NCBI RefSeq assembly: GCF_036898825.1
Contig: NZ_JARUND010000001.1
Coordinates: 4,836,001 to 4,900,000 of the forward strand
Length of the DNA: 64,000 nucleotides
Source of the DNA: Streptomyces sp. B21-083
GTDB lineage: Bacteria > Actinomycetota > Actinomycetes > Streptomycetales > Streptomycetaceae
Reading direction: 5' to 3'
Notes under the pieces: model-generated
The model's input: the letters and a program-made list of their open reading frames with translations, nothing else
The model's database searches: none
What the model was told of the DNA's origin: nothing
Position numbers and translations under genes: made by a program
Shown: piece after piece, positions 43,493 to 52,275 of the stretch
Position numbering within the stretch: the stretch's first letter is position 1
Layout: each line of letters opens with the position of its first letter

Positions 43493-44883
43493 CCTACGAC
43501 GTCCAGATCTGGGGCATCCGGAAACGGCCCAACCGCGCGGCGGCACACCAACTCCGTTGGCGCGTAGGCCCCCGCCCCTTCTCCAAGAGCTACAAGATCA
43601 AGGCTCAGGCCGACGGGCGACGCTCGGAACTGCTGACCGCCCTGCGCAACCGCGAGCAGTTCGACACGGAAACCGGCCTGCCCGCCTCGGAGGTCCAGGC
43701 GCTCAACTCCTCCACCTGGTACGCCCACACCCGCGCGTACGCCGAGATGAAGTGGCCCGGCGCCTCGGCCAAGCACCGCGCGAGCATCGCTGACACGCTG
43801 GCCACCATCACGCCGAAGCTCGTCAAGGACAACCGTGGGGCCCCGGCTCCGAAGGTGCTCCGGATCGCGCTCTACTCGTGGGTCTATCGGTTCGTCCTCG
43901 GCGATGAAGGAACACTGAGGCCGCGCCTCGACGTCGAAGAGCCTCCTGCCGACGTCGTGGCCGCGCTGGACTGGATCGGCCGGAAGTCCGTGGACATCAC
44001 CGCCCTCAACACGCCCTCCGTGGTCCGTACGGCGCTCGACGCGCTGAAGCTGAAGCAGGACGGCACGGCCGCTGCCGAGAACACGGTGAACCGCAAGCGG
44101 ACAGTCTTCAGCAACTGCCTCCGGTACGCGGTAGAGCGGGAGTTGCTGACGACTTTGCCCCTCGACAAGGTCGACTGGACCCCGCCCCAGACTGACGACG
44201 AGATCGATTTCCGGTTCGTCCCCGGCCCCAAGCTGGCGAAGGCACTGATCGACGCTGTCGGCGAGCAGGGCGAACGCGGCCGACACCTCATGGCGTTCTT
44301 CGGCTGCCTCTATTACGCAGCCAACCGCCCTGGTGAGGCGGCCAGTCTCCGTGAGGACGACTTCACCCTTCCCGAAGAGGGCTGGGGTGAAGTCCTGCTC
44401 TCCGTGAGCATGGCCCGAGTCGGCTCCGGATGGACCGACACCGGCGAGTCGTTCGATACGCGCGGCCTGAAGAAGCGTGCCCGCAAGGCAACCCGGCCGG
44501 TGCCGATCCCGCCGATTCTCGTGCGCCTGGTCCGCGAGCACATCAAGGAGTTCGGCACCGCCGAAGACGGCCGGCTCTTCCGGGCGACCCAGGGCGGCCA
44601 CCTCCTGTCCAAGGAATACGGGGAGGCGTGGAAGGCGGCCCGCCTCGCAGTGCTGACGGAGTCTGAGGCGTCCTCGCCGCTGGCTGACGTGCCGTACTCC
44701 CTGCGCCACGCGGGCGTCTCGCTCTGGCTTGAGTCCGGCGTCTCCCCTGCCGAGGTCGCACGCCGGGCAGGCCACAGCATCGCGGTTCTGTTCCGCTTCT
44801 ACGCCAAGGCGATCCATCGCAACCAGCAGCGCGCGAACCAGCAGATCGAGCGGGCACTTGACGCTGCTGCTGATGAGCACTAG
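43486..44883 (+). CDS. int: Tyrosine integrase of the AICE
   Basis: 465 residues starting at ATG 43486, overlapping xis by 7 nt. N-terminal arm-type domain (WRVGPRPFSKSYKIKAQADG), core-binding domain (ARVWAYQ-equivalent helices from ~85) and catalytic domain: Arg in YYAANRPGEAASLREDD, HxxR-like YSLRHAGVSLWLESGVSPAE, the second His in RRAGHSIAVLFRFYAKA with the nucleophile Tyr. Arg, His, Arg, His and Tyr are all present. Expected to recombine attP with the tRNA-Ser(TGA) site; att lies 2.5 kb downstream because the OLD gene sits between. Confidence 0.92.
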   Translation: MLTYDVQIWGIRKRPNRAAAHQLRWRVGPRPFSKSYKIKAQADGRRSELLTALRNREQFDTETGLPASEVQALNSSTWYAHTRAYAEMKWPGASAKHRASIADTLATITPKLVKDNRGAPAPKVLRIALYSWVYRFVLGDEGTLRPRLDVEEPPADVVAALDWIGRKSVDITALNTPSVVRTALDALKLKQDGTAAAENTVNRKRTVFSNCLRYAVERELLTTLPLDKVDWTPPQTDDEIDFRFVPGPKLAKALIDAVGEQGERGRHLMAFFGCLYYAANRPGEAASLREDDFTLPEEGWGEVLLSVSMARVGSGWTDTGESFDTRGLKKRARKATRPVPIPPILVRLVREHIKEFGTAEDGRLFRATQGGHLLSKEYGEAWKAARLAVLTESEASSPLADVPYSLRHAGVSLWLESGVSPAEVARRAGHSIAVLFRFYAKAIHRNQQRANQQIERALDAAADEH

Positions 44884-45099
44884 AGGAAGCCCACTAAAGT
44901 AACTAATCAATATAAAAGGCGCTATAGATATCGAAGTATTGCATTTATCCATTATTTGCGCGAAAATCCGCAACTCGCCCCTCATTCGTGAAATGCGATG
45001 TGGGGCGAGTTGTCTGCTTGTAGGCTCCCGTTACCCCAGAGGCCCCTGTTGCCCGCCAGAACCAGACACAGAGGCCCACGCAGCGACATCGGGACGGCT

Positions 45100-47184
45100 A
45101 TGCGCATTTCACGTTTCCGCATCGAGAACTACCGCAGCCTCCGCGATGTCGAGATTTCAATATCTAAGTTTGCATGCCTAATCGGGGAAAATAGCGCTGG
45201 CAAGTCCTCCGTTGTGCAAGCACTGCACACTTTCCTCCAAGGGCCGAAGCTATCCGACGCAGATTACTACGACCGATCTCGCTCGGTCCGCATCCACGCA
45301 ACCTTCTGCGAAGTCGGCGATTCAGACCTCTCTCGGCTTGAAGATGAACACCGAAAGAGGATCGAGAAGCACGTATTTGATGGGCATATGACCCTCATCC
45401 GCGAGTACCCTCATGACGGCAAGATGCAAGTCAAAATTGTCACCTGGATCCCAAGAGAGGAACGCTTCACCAAAACAGCCATGGAAGAAGTGATATCCGT
45501 GGCCGCAGGAGAACACCTGAAGGAGGCGGTGAGCTATCGTTATCCGGAGTACGTAATCCCAGAAAACGGACGGGTAACTAAAGTTGGATTTCGCAGCTGG
45601 TTCGACGAGTACGTCAGCAACCTGCCCAAGGAGGAGATGAAAGAAGGAGAGATTCCCCTTCCTACAGGTATTGCAAGCTCGGCAACTCCATTCCTTCCGG
45701 ACGTAATCTACATCCCGGCCGTGAAGGAACTTAGCGACGAGCTAAAGACCGGCGAAAGCGCAACATTCGGCAAGCTGCTGAGTATTCTTTTCGGACAGAT
45801 CGAACCGCAGCTTGGGCAAGTTGCCAAGCTCTTCTCTGAACTACACACGGCCTTGAATGTGACAGTAGACGATCAAGGCGTGTTGAAAGATGAACGAATG
45901 CCCGAGGTGCAGGCTGTTGAAAACGCAATCGAGCGGAACTTGAAACAGTCTTTCCCTGGGGCCTCGGTCGCGATATCTGTCCCGCCGCCGACACTGCGTA
46001 GCCTCTTGTCAGGCGCGTCCATCGAGATCGATGACGGCGTGAGCGGACACTTCAGTACCAAAGGTGACGGCCTTAAGCGCTCGGTCACGTTCGCAATCCT
46101 GCGAGCCTATGTTGAGCTGCGGTCGGAGACGGCTGATCAGACGGATGCTCGCCCCTGCCTGCTGCTCTTCGAGGAACCAGAAGTCTTCCTTCACCCGCGG
46201 GCTCAGCTCCAACTCTTCGATGCGCTGAAGATCTTCTCGCGCTACAACGACGTGCTAGTGACCACGCATTCTTCACAGTTCTATTCAGCCAGTGCGACCG
46301 GAACGTTCGTGAAGATGGTCAAGGATCAATCCATGTCTCCGCCGGCGGGCCGATCCCTCTCGATCGACCTCACGGACATGGATGCCCGTGACCAATTCCA
46401 GATCGTCACCCAAGAGAATAACGATGCAGCGTTCTTCTCTGACGCCGTACTTCTTGTAGAGGGCGACAGTGACCAAATCCTCATCCCCCACATCGCCCGC
46501 ACCCTGAATCCCGATTGGGACCTCAATAAGCGCGGTGTAGCGGTTGCCAAAGTTGGCGGCAAAGGTAGCGTGGAACGCTACCGGCGCTTCTTCGAATCCT
46601 TCGGCGTATCAGTCTTCACTCTTACCGATCTTGACTCGTTGCTCAAGAGCTTCAACAAGCTGGGAGCTAGTGATGAAGCTGCGGCTCTTCGTCAGAAGCT
46701 AATGGAAACCCTCCATCAAATTGCGGAGGCCAATTTCGCGGCAGACGCAAAAATCAAGAGCGAAAAACTTCGAGACGTCCAGAATTCTCCTGACATAAAA
46801 TCCATCTGGGAAAGCGTCACCAAGAAAGCCGAAGATCACAAGAATGGAATCTGCGAGTGGGAGGTGCTCGCGAAGGAAATCGAGCTCTTCTTCTCCCATA
46901 CGAACTCCCAGAAGCGGCTGGATGAACTCGCAGCTGCCGATCCGCCTCCGCTAAAGGCTGCCAAGCAAGCTCTCATTGACAAGTTGCGGTCTGAGGGCAT
47001 TTTTGTCTTGCAGCGGGGCGCCATCGAGAGTTACTACCCTGAGTCCCTCAAAGGCGAGAAGATTGCGAGAGCGCAGTTGTTTTGCGACACCTACACGACA
47101 GCCGAGGAGCTGCGCGCTCTGGAGTCCTTTGTCGGTGACCACGAGTCTGAGTTCGATCTGATCTTCCGTCGAATCTTCTCGTGA
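45100..47184 (+). CDS. OLD-family ATPase-TOPRIM nuclease (defence cargo)
   Basis: 694 residues from ATG 45100, where the family N-terminus MRISRFRIENYRSLRDVEIS begins. ABC-type ATPase: Walker A IGENSAGKSSVVQALHTF (~28-45), signature-like region near 340, Walker B PCLLLFEEPEVFLHPRAQLQ and the His switch VLVTTHSSQF. The C-terminal TOPRIM nuclease has LLVEGDSDQILIPHIARTL and TLTDLDSLLKSF (E...DxD). No UvrD-like helicase gene follows, so it is a stand-alone (class 1) OLD rather than a Gabija pair. It is AT-richer than its surroundings and lies between int and att, a typical late-acquired defence slot. Confidence 0.9.
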   Translation: MRISRFRIENYRSLRDVEISISKFACLIGENSAGKSSVVQALHTFLQGPKLSDADYYDRSRSVRIHATFCEVGDSDLSRLEDEHRKRIEKHVFDGHMTLIREYPHDGKMQVKIVTWIPREERFTKTAMEEVISVAAGEHLKEAVSYRYPEYVIPENGRVTKVGFRSWFDEYVSNLPKEEMKEGEIPLPTGIASSATPFLPDVIYIPAVKELSDELKTGESATFGKLLSILFGQIEPQLGQVAKLFSELHTALNVTVDDQGVLKDERMPEVQAVENAIERNLKQSFPGASVAISVPPPTLRSLLSGASIEIDDGVSGHFSTKGDGLKRSVTFAILRAYVELRSETADQTDARPCLLLFEEPEVFLHPRAQLQLFDALKIFSRYNDVLVTTHSSQFYSASATGTFVKMVKDQSMSPPAGRSLSIDLTDMDARDQFQIVTQENNDAAFFSDAVLLVEGDSDQILIPHIARTLNPDWDLNKRGVAVAKVGGKGSVERYRRFFESFGVSVFTLTDLDSLLKSFNKLGASDEAAALRQKLMETLHQIAEANFAADAKIKSEKLRDVQNSPDIKSIWESVTKKAEDHKNGICEWEVLAKEIELFFSHTNSQKRLDELAAADPPPLKAAKQALIDKLRSEGIFVLQRGAIESYYPESLKGEKIARAQLFCDTYTTAEELRALESFVGDHESEFDLIFRRIFS

Positions 47185-47297
47185 AATCCCGCAGCTCTGC
47201 GAAGCACAATCCGAGGCACCGGAGCTTGGTCCACGCCTGGTCCACACACGCTGATCAACAACGCGACAGAGCCGCGCCACGGTGAGACAGCCCCACG

Positions 47298-47334
47298 CAG
47301 AAGGGGCACCCCTCAATGAGAGGCACCCCTTCTG
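47298..47334 (+). terminator. Terminator of the OLD gene
   Basis: CAGAAGGGG / CCCCTTCTG, 9-bp stem around a partly paired 19-nt loop, 113 bp beyond the stop. Confidence 0.65.
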
Positions 47335-47403
47335 ACCAGCACGTCTATGACCTGCAACGGCGGTGCGATCCGCACCCTCAGGAACGCTGTCACGCTCTCG
47401 CGT

Positions 47404-47443
47404 TTTTCAAGACCGTTCCCTTAGGCCGCTCGGGCAACCCACC
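47404..47443. repeat. attR of the AICE: 5'-half remnant of tRNA-Ser(TGA)
   Basis: 40 bp identical to 27779-27818 (anticodon loop to 5' end of the tRNA). Chromosomal sequence resumes immediately beyond. It begins at exactly the base where the other remnant (26827-26875) ends in tRNA coordinates. Confidence 0.9.
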
Positions 47444-47503
47444 CGCGCCCGTGATCAACACGGCGCGGGACAAGAGTAACGGGTCTGACCGTGCGTGTGT
47501 GGG

Positions 47504-48985
47504 TCAGTTGTCGCCCTCGCGGGAGCCGAGGGTCAGATCGACCGTCTTTGTCTTGCCGTCTCGTTGGTAGGTGATCTGGACCTTGTCGCCGGGCTTGTGG
47601 GTCCAGATCTCGCCGATCAGGGTCGGGCCGCTGTCGATCACGTGGTCGTCGAGCTTGGTGATGACGTCGCCGGGCTTCAGGCCCGCCGCGGCCGCCGGGC
47701 CGCCCGCCTCGACGGGGTCGGCGGCGTCTGTGCCCTTCTGGCTGATCTGCGCGCCGCCCGTGCCTTCGGTCAGGGTGACCGAGGCGCCGATCTTCGCGTA
47801 GACCGGCTTGCCGGTCTTGATCAGCTGCTGGGCGACGTACTTGGCCTGGTTGATCGGGATGGCGAAGCCCAGACCGATCGAGCCGGACTGGCCCGTGCTC
47901 AGGCCGCCGCTGCTGGAGGACTGGATCGCCGAGTTGATGCCGATGACGTTGCCCGCCGAGTCGAGCAGCGGGCCACCGGAGTTGCCCGGGTTGATCGACG
48001 CGTCCGTCTGCAGGGCGCTCATGTACGACGCCTTGCTGCTGGCGCTGCCGTCACTGGAGGCCACCGGGCGGTTCTTGGCGCTGATGATGCCCGTGGTCAC
48101 CGTGTTGGAGAGGCCGAAGGGGGCGCCGATCGCGATCGTCGAGTCGCCCACGGCCACCTTGTCGGAGTCGCCCAGGGTGAGCGGCTGCAGATCCGAGGGG
48201 GCGTTCTTGAGCTTGATGACCGCGACGTCGTAGCCCTGTGCGTGGCCGACGATCTCGGCGTCGTACTTCTTGCCGTCCGGGAAGGTGGCCGTCAGCTTGC
48301 CGCCGTCGACCGCGTCCGCGACGACGTGGTTGTTGGTGACGATGTGGCCCTGGGTGTCGAAGACGAAGCCCGTACCGGTGCCGCCCTCGCCGCTGGAGCT
48401 CTCCGCCTCGATGGTGACGGTGCTCGGCAGTGCCTTGGCGGCCACGCCCGCGACCGTGCCGGCGTCGCGCTTCAGGTCGCCGCCGGTCTGCTGTGCGGCG
48501 GACACCGTCGTCGACGTGGTGGAGTTGTCGTTGTCCTTGGCCAGCGTGTAGCCGAGGCCGCCGCCCAGGCCGCCGGCGACCAGCGCAGCCACCAGCACCG
48601 CGGCGAACAGCCCGCCGCGCCCGGACTTCGGCTTCGGCTGCTGGTCGTACGTGGCGCCCCAGGGTGCGCCCGTGTCGCCGCCGCCTCCACCGTCCATGTA
48701 CGACGGTGTCGCCGGCGGCGGAGGCGGGGGCCAGGCCGCTGCCTCGTGGCCCGTAGCGGCGCCCTGTGCGGCGTCCGGCGCTCCCGCCGACGCGTACGCC
48801 GGCACCTGGCCCGCGTGCGCCGGTTCCGGCTCCGGTGCGCCCGGGGCGTCCTGGGGCACCGGCGGGAGCGGAGTCGTCCGGGCCTCGGGCGCGGTGGCCT
48901 GCGGGGAGGCAGCAGGAGCTTCCACCGGCACGGGAGGTGCGGACGGGGCCGGGGGTACCGCAGTGCCCTCGTTCTCGGTGCTCAC
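47504..48985 (-). CDS. HtrA/DegP-like membrane serine protease with PDZ domain
   Basis: 493 residues from GTG 48985 (GGAGAAAG ~5 nt upstream). Cytoplasmic Pro/Ala-rich N-terminus (~1-115), one TM (GGLFAAVLVAALVAGGLGGG, ~122-142), then an extracellular trypsin-like domain with the triad His (IVTNNHVVAD), Asp (GYDVAVIKL) and Ser (INPGNSGGPLL). A PDZ domain follows (~400-485; GPAAAAGLKPGDVITKLDD). It is a surface quality-control or stress protease. It is the first core gene beyond the AICE. Confidence 0.93.
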   Translation of the reverse strand: MSTENEGTAVPPAPSAPPVPVEAPAASPQATAPEARTTPLPPVPQDAPGAPEPEPAHAGQVPAYASAGAPDAAQGAATGHEAAAWPPPPPPATPSYMDGGGGGDTGAPWGATYDQQPKPKSGRGGLFAAVLVAALVAGGLGGGLGYTLAKDNDNSTTSTTVSAAQQTGGDLKRDAGTVAGVAAKALPSTVTIEAESSSGEGGTGTGFVFDTQGHIVTNNHVVADAVDGGKLTATFPDGKKYDAEIVGHAQGYDVAVIKLKNAPSDLQPLTLGDSDKVAVGDSTIAIGAPFGLSNTVTTGIISAKNRPVASSDGSASSKASYMSALQTDASINPGNSGGPLLDSAGNVIGINSAIQSSSSGGLSTGQSGSIGLGFAIPINQAKYVAQQLIKTGKPVYAKIGASVTLTEGTGGAQISQKGTDAADPVEAGGPAAAAGLKPGDVITKLDDHVIDSGPTLIGEIWTHKPGDKVQITYQRDGKTKTVDLTLGSREGDN

Positions 48986-49274
48986 AGCTCTTTCTCCTCG
49001 ATCCACGGCTGTCCTTCTCGGTCGCACTCGGTCACGCCCGATCACACGTGCGCGTACCCGTTCATACGGGTGGCGGTCGGTACGTGATTCAGCTTGTGCG
49101 TGTCCTTTTGTATGCCGTCAGCTTTTCCCACAGGCCGTCAGGGCACCATAAGCGGTGCCTGTGGGTCCGGGGCTATTCTTTATATCCGACAAGTCGCACA
49201 ACCGTGAGCATCTGTTACGCGTATCGGGCACCCACGACGTCACGTCCGCCCTTCGACGGTGACACCATGACTCG

Positions 49275-50084
49275 GTGACCCACGCACGACAGCACCCGAT
49301 CCAGGTCGTCGCCCACCGCGGAGCCTCGGAAGAGGCCCCCGAGCACACGCTGGCCGCCTACAAGAAGGCGATCGAGGCCGGCGCCGACGCCCTGGAGTGC
49401 GATGTACGGCTGACCGCGGACGGCCATCTCGTCTGCGTCCACGACCGCCGCGTCAACCGTACGTCCAATGGCCGCGGCGCTGTCTCCGCCCTGGAGCTCG
49501 CCGACCTCGCCGCCCTGGACTTCGGCTCCTGGAAGACCGGGGACGAGGCCCCCGACTGGGAACACCGCCCGGAGGACCGCGAGGACACCTCCGTACTCAC
49601 CCTGGAGCGACTCCTCGAACTCGTCGCCGACGCCGGGCGGCGGGTGGAGCTGGCCATCGAGACCAAGCACCCCACGCGGTGGGCGGGCCAGGTCGAGGAG
49701 CGGCTGCTGTTCCTGCTCAAACGGTTCGGCCTGGACGCCCCTGAGTCGCCGACCGATTCACAGGTACGGGTCATGAGTTTCTCGGCGCGCTCGCTGCACC
49801 GCGTCAGGGCAGCCGCGCCGACCCTGCCGACCGTGTACCTGAACCAGTTCCTCTCACCCCGCCTGCGCGACGGGCGGCTGCCCACAGGGGTGCGGATCGC
49901 CGGCCCCTCCATCCGGATCGTGCGCAGTCACCCGGTGTACATCGAGCGGCTGAAACATGCCGGTCACCAGGTACACGTGTGGACCGTGAACGAGCCCGCG
50001 GACGTCGATCTCTGTGTCGACCTCGGCATCGACGCCGTAATCACCAACCGCCCGGGCGCTGTCCTGCGGCAACTGGGCCGCTGA
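49275..50084 (+). CDS. Glycerophosphodiester phosphodiesterase
   Basis: 269 residues from GTG 49275. GDPD signature: VVAHRGASEEAPEHTLAAY with the catalytic His/Arg, ALECDVRLTADGHLVCVHD with metal-binding Glu/Asp and second His, LAIETKHPTRW, and a C-terminal VHVWTVNEPADVDLCVDLGI. It lacks a signal peptide, so it is a cytoplasmic GlpQ-type enzyme giving glycerol-3-phosphate and an alcohol. Single gene with its own promoter space. Confidence 0.93.
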   Translation: MTHARQHPIQVVAHRGASEEAPEHTLAAYKKAIEAGADALECDVRLTADGHLVCVHDRRVNRTSNGRGAVSALELADLAALDFGSWKTGDEAPDWEHRPEDREDTSVLTLERLLELVADAGRRVELAIETKHPTRWAGQVEERLLFLLKRFGLDAPESPTDSQVRVMSFSARSLHRVRAAAPTLPTVYLNQFLSPRLRDGRLPTGVRIAGPSIRIVRSHPVYIERLKHAGHQVHVWTVNEPADVDLCVDLGIDAVITNRPGAVLRQLGR

Positions 50085-50365
50085 CCAGCCACCCTTCCGC
50101 GACTCCAGACCTCCGGCCGTGAGCCGTCTCTTACCCGACTCCGACTCCGGTTCGCGTCCGGACTCTTGACCTGGCGGTCCGGGTGAGGAAACCTCCACCT
50201 TCGGCCATACCGTCGAAATCCGGCCACTCGGTTACAGGGAGTGCACCGGCGCGTTCGGTCCGTGTTCGATCATCTCGAGTGCGTCACCGAAGGCGGAAGG
50301 GGCGGTTTCCGGTACAGGCCAAAGGGGCATTCACACCGTGGCGTGGGGCAAAGGAGGTCTCGGGG

Positions 50366-50917
50366 GTGGCGTTGGTGGTGGCACAGGAGGTGCCCACGTC
50401 GTCGAGCATGGCCGTTCCCCATGGCCCTGCGGGCGTGGGGAAAGCAAGACACCGGATGCGCGATCAGTTGCGCACGGGCGGTGTGGCGGAATCGGTCATA
50501 GACGACGCGGTCCTGATCCTGTCCGAACTCTTGAGCAATGCGTGCAAACACGGTCGGCCACTGGGCGAGGCGCTGGCCGGTGACGGCGACGTCCGGGCCG
50601 CGTGGCGCGTGGACTCCGGCGGCAGACTCGTCGTCGAGGTGACAGACGGGGGCGGCCCGACCCGCCCGGTTCCGTCGACCCCTTCGGTGACGGCGCGAGG
50701 CGGTCGCGGGCTGAACATCATCACGGCGCTGGCCAACGACTGGGGCGTCCGGGACGACACCCGCGGCGAGGTCACGGTGTGGGCCGTCGTCAACGACGAC
50801 GTCCACGACCCGAGCGCCGGCCACCGGCGTACCGACTTCGCCACCCGCGTCACGGGCCGCTCGATGTCCGCGATACCCGACCTGGACTTCGCGGACGTGT
50901 TCGACGACATGGACTGA
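50366..50917 (+). CDS. HATPase (anti-sigma RsbW-like) regulatory protein
   Basis: 183 residues from GTG 50366 (AAAGGAGG, ~8 nt spacing); the frame extends upstream but reads low-complexity basic sequence. N box VIDDAVLILSELLSNACKHG (~48-67), G box VVEVTDGGGPTRP and G2 ARGGRGLNIITALANDWGVR. A 50-residue acidic tail ends DLDFADVFDDMD. Typical of the many small Streptomyces HATPases that phosphorylate anti-sigma antagonists. No antagonist gene adjoins. Confidence 0.88.
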   Translation: MALVVAQEVPTSSSMAVPHGPAGVGKARHRMRDQLRTGGVAESVIDDAVLILSELLSNACKHGRPLGEALAGDGDVRAAWRVDSGGRLVVEVTDGGGPTRPVPSTPSVTARGGRGLNIITALANDWGVRDDTRGEVTVWAVVNDDVHDPSAGHRRTDFATRVTGRSMSAIPDLDFADVFDDMD

Positions 50918-51054
50918 CGGCACACCGGCAGCGGCCGGTGCGCACAGGTCCGGACGCCGGTGCCGGTGCGTTGTCCACAGGGTCCCGTCGGCCGTCGTAC
51001 GAACGGCTAGGCTCGCGCCAGTACGAGACGAGCCGTAACCGGGAGACACCCACG

Positions 51055-52044
51055 ATGGCCAAGAAGCGACCCCAGACCAAGGCCTCGCGGCCTCAGCTGT
51101 CCGACCGAGCCCGCGCCGGAGGCGCTGATGGGGACTTTCCGGTTGTCGGCGCCCGCGAGCCCTGCCCCTGCGACAGCGGCCGGCGCTACAAGGCCTGTCA
51201 CGGCCGGGCCGCCGCGCACGCGGTGACCGAACTGGTGCACCGGCCCTTCGAGGGCCTGCCCGGAGAGGGCGACTGGGTGGCTCTGCGCGAGCTGGTCCCC
51301 GCCGCCACCGTGGAGCTGACCCTGAAGGGCGGTCTCCCCGAGGGCGTTCCCTCGGTCACACTCGCGACGGTCCTGCCGATGGCCTGGCCCGCCCTACGCC
51401 GTGACGACGGCTCGGTCCTGCTCGGGCTGCAGAACGACACGGCGTCCGGCGACATCAGCCGCGACCTCGCCGACACCCTCCAGCGCGCGCTCACCGCGGC
51501 GCCCGGCACGCCCGTCCAGGGCCGCCGCGCCCCGGCCGAGAGCCCGCGGCTGCAGGACCTGCTCGACCCTGAAGGCGTGTTCGAGCCAGTTGTGCACACG
51601 GGCTTCGAGTTCTGGGTTCCGGACGCCCAGAACGCCACGGCGGACGTCACCGCCTCCCTGGAGCGTGCGAACGACGCGGCCATCCCGACCGTGAAGCTGA
51701 CGGGCGTCGACGCCGCGTACTGGTGCGAGACCCCGGACAAGAACCACCTGCGCTGGGTGATGCCGCACGGCGAGGAGCAGCTGCTCGACGCCCTCGCGCG
51801 GCTGCACGCGGCCGGGCAGGCCGGCCTGGGCGAGGGCACCCGCCTTGTGGGCTCCTTCCGCGCGCACGGCCTCACCGTCCCGGTCTGGGACCTGCCGACC
51901 GGCGTCACCGCGGAGGACGTCGAGAAGCCGGCCGCCGAGTTCGCCGACCGTCTCGCCACCGCGCTGGCCTCGGACGCGCCGCTCACCCCGGAGGAGCGCC
52001 GCGCGCGCGGCGGCCTGACCAACCGCCAGGTGACGCTCAGCTGA
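51055..52044 (+). CDS. DUF5926 protein with SEC-C zinc motif
   Basis: 329 residues from ATG 51055. A basic N-terminus (MAKKRPQTKASRPQLSDRAR) and a SEC-C-like zinc motif (REPCPCDSGRRYKACHG, ~34-50) precede a ~270-residue domain with TVELTLKGGLPEGVPSVTLA, FEPVVHTGFEFWVPDAQNAT and HLRWVMPHGEEQLLDALARL. The family is confined to actinomycetes and uncharacterised; SEC-C elements suggest contact with ribosome or secretion factors. It is monocistronic. Confidence 0.9.
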   Translation: MAKKRPQTKASRPQLSDRARAGGADGDFPVVGAREPCPCDSGRRYKACHGRAAAHAVTELVHRPFEGLPGEGDWVALRELVPAATVELTLKGGLPEGVPSVTLATVLPMAWPALRRDDGSVLLGLQNDTASGDISRDLADTLQRALTAAPGTPVQGRRAPAESPRLQDLLDPEGVFEPVVHTGFEFWVPDAQNATADVTASLERANDAAIPTVKLTGVDAAYWCETPDKNHLRWVMPHGEEQLLDALARLHAAGQAGLGEGTRLVGSFRAHGLTVPVWDLPTGVTAEDVEKPAAEFADRLATALASDAPLTPEERRARGGLTNRQVTLS

Positions 52045-52138
52045 CGCACAGTCGGACTCATCGATTCCGGTGCCTCGGGCGGGGGTGACTCCAGTCACAA
52101 CTCCCCGTGAGAACAACGGAATCGGTGTCCGAATAGCC

Positions 52139-52230
52139 GAGATCGAATTTGCGAACTGCCGATCTCTTGTTAGCGTTGCGGTAGCCCGGTTGCTGGTGCA
52201 TCCCCCGTCGCCAGCAACCGGGTCTTTCTC
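52139..52230 (+). ncRNA. Candidate two-hairpin small RNA or structured terminator
   Basis: Hairpin 1: GAGATCG (52139-52145) with CGATCTC (52160-52166). Hairpin 2: CCCGGTTGCTGG (52185-52196) with CCAGCAACCGGG (52211-52222), a 12-bp perfect stem with a CCCCC-containing loop, followed by TCTTTCTC. It is 95 bp from the DUF5926 stop and 46 bp from the convergent gene. The C-rich loop is reminiscent of the actinobacterial 6C RNA, but only one such loop is seen. Confidence 0.45.
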
Positions 52231-52275
52231 TGCCCGGAGAGTCCCACGGCGTTCTGTACGGAACCGCTCCGCGCG

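Larger units (their letters stand above)
27819..47403. mobile_element. Actinomycete integrative and conjugative element (AICE) at tRNA-Ser(TGA)
   Basis: About 19.6 kb between 40-bp att repeats, with a complete AICE core reading left to right. The core comprises a GntR regulator with operator, an SCO3933-like protein, an FtsK/TraB-like translocase, a DUF2637 membrane protein, a RepSA-like initiator, excisionase and tyrosine integrase, many with 4-nt overlaps. Cargo on the left: ISL3 element, Mrr-STAND nuclease, membrane helical protein, Nudix and HTH-TPR regulator, kinase-like protein. Cargo on the right, between integrase and att: OLD nuclease. All core genes look intact, so the element is probably able to excise and transfer. 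Confidence 0.85.

Noticed and set aside
45100..47184. Gabija (GajAB) system
   Set aside because: The OLD nuclease is present but no UvrD-like GajB gene is adjacent; the next feature is the att site.
47401..47443. A second functional tRNA-Ser
   Set aside because: Only the 5' half is present; T arm, variable arm and 3' acceptor are missing.
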